From Bacteroidales bacterium (GTDB taxonomy: Bacteria > Bacteroidota > Bacteroidia > Bacteroidales > Paludibacteraceae), in NCBI GenBank assembly GCA_015061185.1, contig SUWZ01000009.1, positions 1 to 64,000 on the forward strand: a stretch of 64,000 nucleotides of DNA, given 5' to 3'. Positions 1 through 8,888 of the stretch are shown here, in pieces; the first letter of the stretch is position 1, and each line of letters opens with the position of its first letter. The position numbers were made by a program, and so were the translations under genes. The notes beneath the pieces are model-generated. The model ran no database searches. It was given only the letters and a program-made list of their open reading frames with translations, and was not told where the DNA came from.

Positions 1-19
1 ACGACAATTTACTCGAAAT

Positions 20-93
20 AAATTCAAAAATTCCTCGAAATGAATTTATAGAACCCACCTAAAAGAATCTCAAAGATGCCGAAAATAAGAGAG
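20..93 (+). repeat. Dispersed intergenic repeat, copy A
   Basis: This AT-rich stretch contains AAATTCAAAAATTCC followed by CGAAATGAATTTATAGAACC and then CACCTAAAAGAATCTC. The same string, with few changes, recurs at 30887-30931, 34510-34546 and 37555-37590, and shorter matches occur elsewhere. The tail (AAAAGAATCTC, then GCC and AAGAGAG) is matched at 31071-31110. It lies in non-coding DNA before the first gene. Its function is unknown. Confidence 0.55.
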
Positions 94-183
94 TGAAACT
101 CTAAAAATTTTTTTTTAATAAAATTTAAATAGCTTCTTAATTAACTTTTATGTTGATATTCATATAAAACTCTTTTTTTCAAT

Positions 184-191
184 TAAATTTG
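184..191 (+). promoter_or_regulatory. Bacteroidota-type -7 promoter element for the rhomboid operon
   Basis: TAAATTTG matches the TAnnTTTG -7 element of the Bacteroidota primary sigma factor. It lies 31 bases before the first rhomboid start codon, giving a short leader. No good -33 TTTG is seen at the usual 19-21 base spacing, so only the -7 half is supported. Confidence 0.5.
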
Positions 192-222
192 CAAAAATTT
201 CTAACAACAAAAAAAACTCTTT

Positions 223-957
223 ATGGGTAACATAACGCCAATTGTAAAAAACTTAATCATAATCAATGTTCTTTGTTGGTTAGCAACCATTGTTCTTCCT
301 AAAGTAGATATTGATTTAATCAATCTTTTCGGACTGCATTATTGGAAGGCTTCCGATTTTAATCTCGTTCAGATGGTTTCTTATATGTTTTTGCATAGTG
401 TAAATTCTATATCCCACCTATTTTTCAACATGTTTGCACTATTCATGTTTGGACAATCGTTAGAACATGTATTAGGTCAAAAACGTTTCCTCATCTACTA
501 TATGGTCACCGGAATCGGAGCGGGATTAATTCAAGAATTAACATGGACATTGGAGCTTCAAAGCGTTACAGAAGAGATCTCTGCAATAGCTGCAAGTGGT
601 ATCCCGGGTGGTGTTCGAGTTAGCGATACGGAGGTCATCTACTCTATCGACGAACTATTCAAATGGCAAAATGAGGTGCTATTCAATCGGTATATCACTG
701 TAGGAGCATCGGGGGCTGTGTATGGGTTGCTCTTGGCGTTCGGAATGATTTTTCCTAATCAGCCAATGTACATTCTTTTCGTACCCTTCCCAATCAAAGC
801 CAAATACATTGTTATTGGCTATGGCATCCTTGAATTATTGATGGGATTCGGTAATTTCTCTTTCGACAATGTTGCCCATTTTGCGCATTTAGGAGGTATG
901 ATCTTTGGATTTTTACTTCTCGTTTATTGGAGAAAGAAAGGTTTAAGGCAGTTTTAA
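223..957 (+). CDS. Rhomboid family intramembrane serine protease
   Basis: Predicted rhomboid protease that cleaves transmembrane segments of substrates inside the inner membrane. The 244-residue protein has about six hydrophobic segments. The catalytic serine sits in GASG (Ser163), the catalytic histidine in HFAHLGG (His222), and the HxxxN motif that forms the oxyanion region is at residues 65-69 (HLFFN). A loop of roughly 50 residues before the GASG helix (about 105-155) is longer than in minimal rhomboids. It is the first gene of a run with a second rhomboid and a phosphohydrolase; this order is common in Bacteroidales as I remember it. The substrate cannot be read from the sequence. Confidence 0.92.
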   Translation: MGNITPIVKNLIIINVLCWLATIVLPKVDIDLINLFGLHYWKASDFNLVQMVSYMFLHSVNSISHLFFNMFALFMFGQSLEHVLGQKRFLIYYMVTGIGAGLIQELTWTLELQSVTEEISAIAASGIPGGVRVSDTEVIYSIDELFKWQNEVLFNRYITVGASGAVYGLLLAFGMIFPNQPMYILFVPFPIKAKYIVIGYGILELLMGFGNFSFDNVAHFAHLGGMIFGFLLLVYWRKKGLRQF

Positions 958-1008
958 ATACGCCTGATTACAGAACTTTTATATATTGTGCAATTAATTC
1001 AAATAAGA

Positions 1009-1887
1009 ATGAATAACATAAAAAATGAAATAATAGAAAAGTTCCGAAACGGAGATGCTTTAACAAAACTTATTTTTATAAATAGTGCCATATTTATTGT
1101 TATCAGCATTCTTCTTGTTGTCGTAAAGTTATTTAATGGGTCTGCCAACTGGATTCATTATTTGATGTTTCCGGCAGACATTTACAAGTTTATTGTTACT
1201 CCATGGAGTATTATCTCTTATATGTTTGTGCATTCCGACCTATTTCATATTTTGTTCAATATGGTTACTTTATTCTATTTTGGGAAATTGTTCCTTGAAT
1301 ATTGCACACAGAAAGATTTAATCGGAATCTATTTTTTAGGCGGAATTGCTGGTGCAGCTTTTTACATGATATGCTACAACTTCTTTCCGTTATATGAAAA
1401 TTATGTCTATTCCGGCTACGTTATTGGAGCCTCTGCTGCCGTTATGGCTATCGTGGTAGCTGTCAGTACTATTGATCCAGAACGGATTGTCCGCCTCTTC
1501 TTTATTGATGTTAAGGTTAAATGGATTGCTATTGCCTTGGTCTTGCTCAGTTTTATTGAAATTGCTGGGAATAATGCGGGGGGAGAAATCACGCATTTGG
1601 GAGGAGCTTTGGCTGGTTTCCTCTTTGGCTATCAATTTCAACGAGGCAACAATATTACCAAAGGCATATCATCTCTTTTTGACAAAATTGCAGATCTGTT
1701 CTCGCGCTCACGAAAACCTAAAATAAAGGTAAAATATGGTGATTCCAAACGCGAATCGGACTATGACTACAATTATCGAAAGAAAAAAGAGAGTGACAAC
1801 ATCGATCGTATCCTCGACAAGATTAAACAACATGGATATGACTCTTTAAGTTCGGATGAAAAGAAACAACTGTTTACAAAAAAATAA
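1009..1887 (+). CDS. Rhomboid family intramembrane serine protease with C-terminal DUF6576-like tail
   Basis: Second rhomboid, 292 residues when started at the ATG at 1009; an upstream in-frame TTG at 988 would add seven residues but has no support. Catalytic residues are visible: GASA with Ser142, THLGG with His196, and HILFN at 80-84. The fourth residue of the GxSx motif is Ala rather than the usual Gly, which still leaves the serine in place. After the membrane domain there is a charged cytoplasmic tail (about 215-292) ending in a short segment, HGYDSLSSDEKKQLF, typical of the DUF6576 tail on Bacteroidota rhomboids. It begins 51 bases after the first rhomboid and stops 5 bases before the next gene. 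Confidence 0.9.
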   Translation: MNNIKNEIIEKFRNGDALTKLIFINSAIFIVISILLVVVKLFNGSANWIHYLMFPADIYKFIVTPWSIISYMFVHSDLFHILFNMVTLFYFGKLFLEYCTQKDLIGIYFLGGIAGAAFYMICYNFFPLYENYVYSGYVIGASAAVMAIVVAVSTIDPERIVRLFFIDVKVKWIAIALVLLSFIEIAGNNAGGEITHLGGALAGFLFGYQFQRGNNITKGISSLFDKIADLFSRSRKPKIKVKYGDSKRESDYDYNYRKKKESDNIDRILDKIKQHGYDSLSSDEKKQLFTKK

Positions 1888-1892
1888 TCCAC

Positions 1893-2987
1893 ATGGGGAA
1901 ATGGTTTGATTATATTTTACAAATTTGCAATTGGGGAGTCGCCCTGCTATTGGTATTTTCCAAATTGGCGGGATATGTCAACCCCAATACATTTATCATA
2001 CCCTCCTATCTTGGATTAGCATTCCCTATCTTAGTGATAATCAATATCATTTTTGCTATATATTGGATTTATCGCTTTAAAGCAACATTTTTTATTCCTC
2101 TCTTTGCTTTGTTATTTTCGGCTGGGAATATTTTTAAAACGTTCCCTACAAATGACAACGAAACAACTTTGCCGGATGGATTGAAAATAGTTAGCTACAA
2201 CACTCAATTACTTGATTTTTATAAATCAAAAGATAAAAATAAAATCCTTCAATATCTCATTGATTCTGATGCTGATATTATCTGTTTACAGGAATTTGGC
2301 TATAGCTTTAAAACGGGGGCATTGTCACAAAAGGACATCGACCAAACTCTCGGAAAACTTTACCCTTATAGTCATAAGTTGGTTGAGAAAAATTCTTGGA
2401 ATGGTGTAAATGGATTGATTACCTACTCAAAATTTCGTATCATCTCCCAAAATAAAGTTGAATATACATCCAATAATAAAACTATATATTCAGACATATT
2501 GTATCAAGGAGATACGTTACGTGTTTTCAATTGTCATCTCGAAAGCAATAAATTAACTCGCGGTGATAAACTCTTGATAAAAAAATTGGGTGGTAAAGAT
2601 ATAGATAATGGTCAGCTGGTAAAACAACTATATGTAAAGATGGGGAATTCATATAGAAAAAGGTCTGAGCAAGCAGAGGCTATCGCCGATGTAATCAACT
2701 CTACCCGCTACCCTACTATCGTTTGCGGCGATTTTAACGACGTGATAATATCCTATAGCTATCAAACAATTTTAGGAGATTTGCTAAAAGACGCTCACAC
2801 AGAGTCCGGATTCGGATACAACTATACCTACCACGAAAACGGGTTTTTCTTTAAAATCGACCATATACTTCATAGCAAAGAGATCTCTTCTCACAATTTT
2901 ATGGTTGATCGCCTCAACTACTCTGATCACTACCCTATCAGATGTACATTGACATTCCCTAATTCTAAGGAGGTTTCTCAAAAATGA
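1893..2987 (+). CDS. Membrane-anchored endonuclease/exonuclease/phosphatase family protein
   Basis: The 364-residue protein begins with three hydrophobic segments (about residues 10-85), followed by an EEP (DNase I-like) domain. Visible EEP motifs are LKIVSYNTQ near 97, DADIICLQEF near 125, CGDFNDV near 280, KIDHILHS near 325 and SDHYPI near 346, which supply the metal-binding Asn/Glu/Asp and the catalytic His. The domain should hydrolyse phosphodiester or phosphomonoester bonds on the periplasmic side; the substrate (nucleic acid, lipid or other) is not deducible. It is 5 bases downstream of the second rhomboid, and its stop overlaps the next start by 4 bases (ATGA), indicating translational coupling to the TonB receptor. 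Confidence 0.88.
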   Translation: MGKWFDYILQICNWGVALLLVFSKLAGYVNPNTFIIPSYLGLAFPILVIINIIFAIYWIYRFKATFFIPLFALLFSAGNIFKTFPTNDNETTLPDGLKIVSYNTQLLDFYKSKDKNKILQYLIDSDADIICLQEFGYSFKTGALSQKDIDQTLGKLYPYSHKLVEKNSWNGVNGLITYSKFRIISQNKVEYTSNNKTIYSDILYQGDTLRVFNCHLESNKLTRGDKLLIKKLGGKDIDNGQLVKQLYVKMGNSYRKRSEQAEAIADVINSTRYPTIVCGDFNDVIISYSYQTILGDLLKDAHTESGFGYNYTYHENGFFFKIDHILHSKEISSHNFMVDRLNYSDHYPIRCTLTFPNSKEVSQK

Positions 2988-4954
2988 AAACAATTAGCAT
3001 CTTTAGAGAAACGCTCAAATGGCAATCTATCCTACTTTCAGTACTTATCAACTTTAGCACCTCGATTGCCTCCTTCGCATCGGACTCTACTTCAACCCTC
3101 TTAGAGGAAATTGTCATTACCGAAGAGGGGCGAAAAAAAACAGAATATACCCTCTCACCCAAAATTAAGACAGATACTACCCTCAAACATGCTCTCCAAC
3201 ACGCTTCTTTAGCTGAATATGTAAAAGGTGTATCTTCCGTGTTTCTTCGAGACAATGGAAATGGAATGAGTTCTACTATTTCTATTCGAGGGACACAAGC
3301 TTCTCATACTCAAGTAACTTGGAATGGAGTTTCTATCAATTCCCAAACGATGGGACAGGTTGATTTTAATTTAATTCCGATGTTTTTTATTGATGATGCA
3401 GAAATTCACACAGGTGGGAACAGTGCACTTCATGGGAATGGAGCCATTGGAGGAGCCATAGCCCTTACAAGCCAATCTGCCATAAATCAACCTTTAAAAC
3501 TGAATATTCAAGCCTCAGCCGGCTCCTACAAAAATCTGTTTAGCGGAGGAAATTTGAGAGTGGGGAATAAATATGTAGGCTCAAAAACTGCCATCTTTTA
3601 TCATCAAATAAAGAACGATTTCAAGTTTAATTTCAGAGATCAAAAGCAGACCCAACAAAATGCTGCAATAAAGAATTATGGAGTACTGGAAGAACTTGAT
3701 TTTAAAGTTGGTAGTAAGGGACAGATTTCAACTAAATTTTGGCATACCAACATGCACCGCGAAATCCAACCAATGAAACAAAATAACAACAATCCACTGA
3801 AATACGAAACTATTCAGGATCGAACAACACGATTAATTGCTCACTACAAATTATACACCCCCACTGCACTATTCTTTGGAGTGGGTTGGTTAAATGACTA
3901 CCAAAAATATAAAGAGGAGGTAATTTCTACAAATGATCTTACTGCCCGTCTTTATGCTGAACATTGCTGGTCGGGAACCAAAGCAGGTAAATTAAGTAGC
4001 AAAGCGGGAGGCGAATTTCACTACATCAAACCGGAAGCAAATGCCTACAAGGCAGGAACACAAGATTGGCGTGGTTCTATTTACCTGCATAATCTTTGGG
4101 AAATAAAACAATGGATTGCCATTTCCGGAAATTTCAGAAAAGATTTTGTTTACCAAACAAAAATACCTTTCACACCGTCTGCCGGACTTCGTATCTCTCC
4201 TATTTTCACCGATAGTTTATCTATAAACATTATCGCTAATATATCGAAAAACATCAAAGTTCCAACTCTGAATGATCGGTTTTGGGGCGATATAGACAAT
4301 CGCACCCTCATTCCTGAAGAGGCTTTTAATATTGAAGTTGGAGTACAACATAATCTCGAAAAAAAAATTTATAAATCCCAAAGCTCCATAATGGTTTACC
4401 GTAACAACGTTGATAATTGGATTCTATGGTTACCACGAGGTAATATTTGGAAACCAATCAACGTTGATGAGGTATTGGCCATGGGTGCTGAAATAAATTT
4501 TAGTCAAACATTTGCAAAAAAGAGACATCAGCATACACAAACTTTGTCTTACTCCATTAACCACACTGAAGTTATAAAGGGCTTCAGAGAGATGAAACCA
4601 TTTATCGGACAACAAATTCCTCTGTTACCTACTCACACTGCAAATTTCCTTGCCACAGGTAAAATAACGCATGTCACCTACTTATTGCAAGGCTCATACG
4701 TAGGAGAAAGGCATACTTCCGATATTTTTGATCGATTACCTCACTATTTCTTGCTATCCATTCAGGTGGGGTACGATTTTACACTAACTAAAAAAAAGAG
4801 GGAAACCAATGGCTACTTACATCATTTAAATCTATCTTTGCAGGGCAACAACATTTTAAATGCCGAATACGAAACGATGCCGTACAAAGCAATGCCGGGA
4901 AGAAATTTCCTTGTATCATTAAAATGGAGAACAGAAAAACAAATAAGAAAATAA
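2984..4954 (+). CDS. TonB-dependent receptor, BtuB-like (probable corrinoid transporter)
   Basis: Outer-membrane TonB-dependent receptor of 656 residues. A signal peptide of about 32 residues is followed by a plug domain (about 55-165; SSTISIRGTQ near 97 and the GNGAIGGAI loop near 150) and a 22-strand-type barrel ending in an aromatic-rich last strand (GRNFLVSLKWR). It lacks the long carboxypeptidase-regulatory N-terminus of SusC proteins and resembles the BtuB/FepA class in size. The gene 4 bases downstream encodes a lipoprotein like BtuG, the surface B12-binding partner of BtuB in Bacteroides, so corrinoid uptake is the best guess. Substrate assignment rests on that neighbour and on the cysteine-rich gene at 6006; iron-chelate or other uptake remains possible. 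Confidence 0.82.
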   Translation: MKTISIFRETLKWQSILLSVLINFSTSIASFASDSTSTLLEEIVITEEGRKKTEYTLSPKIKTDTTLKHALQHASLAEYVKGVSSVFLRDNGNGMSSTISIRGTQASHTQVTWNGVSINSQTMGQVDFNLIPMFFIDDAEIHTGGNSALHGNGAIGGAIALTSQSAINQPLKLNIQASAGSYKNLFSGGNLRVGNKYVGSKTAIFYHQIKNDFKFNFRDQKQTQQNAAIKNYGVLEELDFKVGSKGQISTKFWHTNMHREIQPMKQNNNNPLKYETIQDRTTRLIAHYKLYTPTALFFGVGWLNDYQKYKEEVISTNDLTARLYAEHCWSGTKAGKLSSKAGGEFHYIKPEANAYKAGTQDWRGSIYLHNLWEIKQWIAISGNFRKDFVYQTKIPFTPSAGLRISPIFTDSLSINIIANISKNIKVPTLNDRFWGDIDNRTLIPEEAFNIEVGVQHNLEKKIYKSQSSIMVYRNNVDNWILWLPRGNIWKPINVDEVLAMGAEINFSQTFAKKRHQHTQTLSYSINHTEVIKGFREMKPFIGQQIPLLPTHTANFLATGKITHVTYLLQGSYVGERHTSDIFDRLPHYFLLSIQVGYDFTLTKKKRETNGYLHHLNLSLQGNNILNAEYETMPYKAMPGRNFLVSLKWRTEKQIRK

Positions 4955-4958
4955 AAAC

Positions 4959-6020
4959 ATGAACAATTCAAAAATATCTTTAATACTCCTATGGCTCGCA
5001 TTGTTTACCTTGGGTTGTAACAAAGAAGAGTATGAATTACAAACTACTTATGATTATAGCTGTTTAATTATAAATCAAGGAAATTTTAGCGAAGCGAATG
5101 GAGAGTTGTCTCTATTAGGATCAAATGGAGAAATCAAAAATCAGGTCTATCAAACCTCCAACCAATGGGCGTTGGCCTCTATCATTGAGAGTGCTATTGG
5201 GTATAAAAATCATTGGATATTATTTTGCTCAAACGAAGATAAAATAGAGATAATAGACCAACAAGAATTAAAACTGCAAAAAAGCATCACGGGGGTTCCG
5301 ATTCCGCGCTATGGTGCCACGACGGAAGATATGCTATATGTCACATCTGTTGAAGATTGGACGGATAATTCCTCCGGCAAAGTTTATAAAATAAACCTTC
5401 AGAACGGAGAAATATTAAACAAGATGAGTTTAGGAAATTTACCTGAAGGCATACTCTATTTTGAGGATAATATATGGATTGCTGCTGATGATACAATCTA
5501 CGTTATTAGCGAAGAAAATGATCAAATCATAAAAAAAATCCCTACAGAGAGGAAACTACTTTGTGCAAAACATCTAATAGCTGGTGAAAATGGAATGATT
5601 TGGTGTTCGCTCTCTTCCCATAAAGAGGATGGAGAACTAATCTTGATTGATGGAAAAAAAATGACAATTGTTCAACGTAATAAAATTCCTCACTTGTCTT
5701 ACGAAGGTCATATTGTTTTGTCGCCAAATAAAGAGAATATATACTACTTAACCAGCAATTCTACTATTGGAGCTCAAAATGCAGATGGCGAAACAAAGAT
5801 TTGCAGGTGGAATATTTCTACCCAAACGTCTCAAATAGTAATAGATGGGGTTGGATTTTACGGATTTAACATACATCCAAAAACAGAAGATATATATACT
5901 GCAAACGTAAATGGTTTTATCACCAATAGTCTATTCTATCAATATGACAAAAACGGGAAGATAATCCGCAATGGAGATTTGGTGGGAGTGGGTGCATGCC
6001 GATTTTTATTTAGACATTAG
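4959..6020 (+). CDS. BtuG-like / DUF5074-type beta-propeller surface lipoprotein
   Basis: The 353-residue protein has a type II signal peptide with lipobox LGC (Cys20), so it is lipid-anchored, probably at the cell surface. The mature part contains repeated blades of the YncE/DUF5074 type, opening with the motif LIINQGNFSEANGELSLLG; this form resembles DUF5074 proteins such as BtuG, which caps BtuB and binds cobalamin very tightly in Bacteroides. It starts 4 bases after the receptor gene, so the two are surely co-expressed. Its last 15 bases overlap, in the opposite direction, the 3' end of a small cysteine-rich gene. The B12 ligand is inferred from context, not shown by the sequence. Confidence 0.72.
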   Translation: MNNSKISLILLWLALFTLGCNKEEYELQTTYDYSCLIINQGNFSEANGELSLLGSNGEIKNQVYQTSNQWALASIIESAIGYKNHWILFCSNEDKIEIIDQQELKLQKSITGVPIPRYGATTEDMLYVTSVEDWTDNSSGKVYKINLQNGEILNKMSLGNLPEGILYFEDNIWIAADDTIYVISEENDQIIKKIPTERKLLCAKHLIAGENGMIWCSLSSHKEDGELILIDGKKMTIVQRNKIPHLSYEGHIVLSPNKENIYYLTSNSTIGAQNADGETKICRWNISTQTSQIVIDGVGFYGFNIHPKTEDIYTANVNGFITNSLFYQYDKNGKIIRNGDLVGVGACRFLFRH

Positions 6021-6242
6021 TCGTTTTAAAACCCAATCATAGCCACTTTCGCCATTATGAGGAAGCGGACAATGAGAACAATCTTTTACACCATTTTCCA
6101 AAAGTGTATAGCTACCGCCACATTCTGTTCCCTTAGAATAAAGGGGACAGAAACAAAAAATGCAATTAAACTCTTCCTCGTTTATCCCCTTGTGACAGGG
6201 AAAAAATTCACAATCGCCATTCTTAAAACACTTATATCCCAT
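6006..6242 (-). CDS. Cysteine-rich small domain protein (PF04071-type), probable metal binding
   Basis: The 78-residue protein has nine cysteines (residues 5, 11, 16, 27, 30, 32, 41, 55, 58) and conserved His17 and His62, in the order C-x5-C-x4-CH, then NCIFCFCPLY, CGG, and DCSHCPLPH. This is the pattern of the cysteine-rich small domain family (PF04071), considered metal binding and often encoded beside cobalamin synthesis or salvage genes. Here it converges on the BtuG-like gene, with a 15-base overlap of the two 3' ends, which strengthens the corrinoid reading of the locus. No export signal is present, so it should be cytoplasmic. Its biochemical role is unknown. Confidence 0.85.
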   Translation of the reverse strand: MGYKCFKNGDCEFFPCHKGINEEEFNCIFCFCPLYSKGTECGGSYTLLENGVKDCSHCPLPHNGESGYDWVLKRLMSK

Positions 6243-6283
6243 TCATCATATTAATTTACATTGCACTCTTTTTGCTTTGTAAT

Positions 6284-6327
6284 CGTTGATTCTATTAGTT
6301 CAGAAGTTATTACCAATAGAATCAACG
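6284..6327 (-). terminator. Perfect 13-bp inverted repeat between two - strand genes
   Basis: CGTTGATTCTATT (6284-6296) and AATAGAATCAACG (6315-6327) are perfect reverse complements separated by 18 bases. It lies directly after the stop of the outer-membrane receptor gene on the - strand, where a terminator is expected, but the U-tract is poor on both strands. A terminator or processing hairpin is the most likely role. Confidence 0.5.
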
Positions 6328-6362
6328 AAACAAAATTTCCTACAGAATCTAATCTGTCAATA

Positions 6363-8870
6363 CTAAAAATCTTCGTAGATATCAGTAGAATCCTCTTCCA
6401 TCATTTCTGATTTAGAACCATTCTTTTTATTTGGTTTGCCCATATTACCGAAAGAGTAAGAGATGTTCAGATTAATTGTTCTGCCGTTGAATGTAGATTC
6501 CGAGAACTGATAAAAGTTGTCATCCCAAGTTTCGCTTCTACGCTTGCGAGAGCCTAACAAATCTCTAACAGAAAGAGTCAATGACAATTTCTTTTGTAAA
6601 AAAGATTTCTTCAACCCTAAATTCACAAAATAGTCAGCCAAACTCTTACCTTGCGCTGTTGCTCTTGGAGAACGATAAGATCCATTTGCTTGAAAAGAAA
6701 AATCTTTTGGCAATGGCACATCAGCAGTAATTTGAGCCGTCCAACTAAAACTTTCTCTATCATTAATTGTTGCTAATTTTACTCCATCAAACGACTCTAC
6801 ATCAAAAGAACCTCCGTTTAATTTATAGTAGTACAAATTCACATTCGTTGTCAAATTAAAATATTTGAAACGATTCTTAAGGATTAATTCCAAACCTGTT
6901 GAATGCGAAGTTGTCATATTGGCACGAGTAGAAATAACTGCATTACCATCCAACCAGCTATATCTCTGAATCACATCTTGCATTAATTGGTAATAAAGAG
7001 ATGCCATGAAAGTATGATTTGAGAAAGTTTTCACATAATTCAACTCAAATGAATTGGTAAATTCCGGCAACAAATCAGGATTTCCCACTGAGATATTAGT
7101 TGAATCCGAAACATCTATAAATGGATTTAACCAATGGCGACGAGGACGGGTTATACGTCGAGTATAACTCAATTGCAACTCATCAGCCTCTGTTATTTGA
7201 TAAGCAAAAAATGCCGTTGGAAAAAGATTGAAATAAGGATCTTTTGTACTTTTTTGCATAGTGGTTAATTGTGTCCACTTCAAATCTGTCAATTCTCCAC
7301 GAAGTCCTAATTGCAGCGAAAACTTTCTAAACTTATATCCGTACGATATATAGGCAGCCCCAATTTGCTGTTGCAAATCAAAATCATTGTCCAACTCCGG
7401 CTGAGGAATGAAATTGTCCATGCCGGAACGTTTAACAAAAGACTCGATGTTATTCTGCTGCTTTTGAAAAGAATACTTTAATCCGGTTTCCAATTTAGAC
7501 CGCTCATTAAATGTATTCAAATAATCCACTTGCACATCAAAATTTCTGCTACCTCCTAAGTTATTCTGCAACTGTTCATATTCAACCTCCGGTTCTTCAT
7601 TTGAATTTTCCTCCAACGGAAGCAATAATTGTTCATACTCTCTATCATTTTCGTTTTTGTTGGCAAAAAAGTTAAATGACGTTGACAGAGTATGGTTCTC
7701 TCTAAATTTGTGTTCGTAAGAAAGGACTGCATTACCCATTAAACGCTGATTGTCTGTAAATGAATTACGCTGCTGCAACGAAGTCATAGAGTAAACATCA
7801 GCCATATAGTTACCCAATTCGTAATTTAAAAACTGACTACGATCACGACCTCCTAACGAAAACATACCGGAGAGGCCTAACGTATTTCTATCATTCATTT
7901 TCACATCGGTACCCAAACGTAAAAATCCGGAATTCATCACAAAGTCGGATTCTGCATTTTGGTTCATATATTCTCCTCTCGTTTCATCGCTATTTTCGTA
8001 TGATTTACGTTCCAAAACAGAACCACCCAAAGAACGACGGTTGCGATACCCTACTCCAACAAAAGAGCTCCATTTCCCTTTTGAGAAATTAACATTTGCA
8101 CCTAAATTTCCTCCCGGCTTTCCTCCCCAAGGATATGATACACCACCGGAAACGGATCCATAATAAGAAGATTTCTGGGTGTCAGTTTTTAGAACTACAT
8201 TGATAATTCCGGCTGCACCTTCCGCATCAAATTTAGAAGAAGGATTGGTTATAACCTCCACTTTTTCTATAGATCCTGCAGGGAGTTGCTCCAATATATC
8301 ACCGCGATTTTCATCCGTCAATCCCGCAGGTTTTCCATTAATGTAAACCTCTACATTCTCATTATTACGCAAAGAGACATTCCCTTCCACATCTACATCT
8401 ACAGACGGAATCTCTTTAAGGACTTCCGATGCAGACATGCCTTCAGAAACAGCACTCTCATTTACCAAAAAAGTTTTTTTATCAATATCAACCTGCAAAG
8501 ACGATCTTTTAGCAGATACCTCTACAGCCGATAACAATGCTGCGTCCTCGCGCATAACAATATCTTTAAATCGGATTCTCGGCTTTTCTTGCGTTAGCTC
8601 TACGGACAATTTTTGAGTTTTAAACCCCATAAAACTCACCTCTACCCGATACTTACCCAGCGACAGATTTTCAAACTGAAATTTACCATCCATATCAGTC
8701 GTAGAACCTACCGAATAATCCGTTTCACTATCCTTAAAAAGTAAAACAGTAGCAGAAGGGAGGGAAACACCCTCTCCATCTACTACTGTTCCGATTATCT
8801 TAGTTTCTTGCGAAAATGCAAGTGTTGAACAAACAAAAAAACTAATAAAAAAATATATAACCTTTCTCAT
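6363..8870 (-). CDS. TonB-dependent receptor-like outer-membrane protein (OMP_b-brl_3 type)
   Basis: The 835-residue protein has a signal peptide (about 1-20), a carboxypeptidase-regulatory-like domain (about 22-105; KIIGTVVDGEGVSLPSATV), a plug domain (about 125-230; GMSASEVLKEIPSVDVDVEG, NGKPAGL) and a long beta barrel of the OMP_b-brl_3 family. These receptors import or bind unknown ligands and usually lack a SusD partner, as here. The C-terminus continues about 30 polar residues past the last barrel strand (SYSFGNMG), rich in Lys, Ser, Glu and Asp. The gene starts 18 bases after the ftsH stop with no promoter motif between, so it is probably read as the last gene of argH-rsfS-ftsH. Ligand not deducible. 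Confidence 0.85.
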   Translation of the reverse strand: MRKVIYFFISFFVCSTLAFSQETKIIGTVVDGEGVSLPSATVLLFKDSETDYSVGSTTDMDGKFQFENLSLGKYRVEVSFMGFKTQKLSVELTQEKPRIRFKDIVMREDAALLSAVEVSAKRSSLQVDIDKKTFLVNESAVSEGMSASEVLKEIPSVDVDVEGNVSLRNNENVEVYINGKPAGLTDENRGDILEQLPAGSIEKVEVITNPSSKFDAEGAAGIINVVLKTDTQKSSYYGSVSGGVSYPWGGKPGGNLGANVNFSKGKWSSFVGVGYRNRRSLGGSVLERKSYENSDETRGEYMNQNAESDFVMNSGFLRLGTDVKMNDRNTLGLSGMFSLGGRDRSQFLNYELGNYMADVYSMTSLQQRNSFTDNQRLMGNAVLSYEHKFRENHTLSTSFNFFANKNENDREYEQLLLPLEENSNEEPEVEYEQLQNNLGGSRNFDVQVDYLNTFNERSKLETGLKYSFQKQQNNIESFVKRSGMDNFIPQPELDNDFDLQQQIGAAYISYGYKFRKFSLQLGLRGELTDLKWTQLTTMQKSTKDPYFNLFPTAFFAYQITEADELQLSYTRRITRPRRHWLNPFIDVSDSTNISVGNPDLLPEFTNSFELNYVKTFSNHTFMASLYYQLMQDVIQRYSWLDGNAVISTRANMTTSHSTGLELILKNRFKYFNLTTNVNLYYYKLNGGSFDVESFDGVKLATINDRESFSWTAQITADVPLPKDFSFQANGSYRSPRATAQGKSLADYFVNLGLKKSFLQKKLSLTLSVRDLLGSRKRRSETWDDNFYQFSESTFNGRTINLNISYSFGNMGKPNKKNGSKSEMMEEDSTDIYEDF

Positions 8871-8888
8871 TCACATTTATAATTACAA

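Noticed and set aside
1..222. Possible cobalamin riboswitch upstream of the rhomboid/receptor operon
   Set aside because: The region is short and very AT-rich, with no B12-box pattern or GC-containing stems; it holds only a repeat copy and a -7 element.
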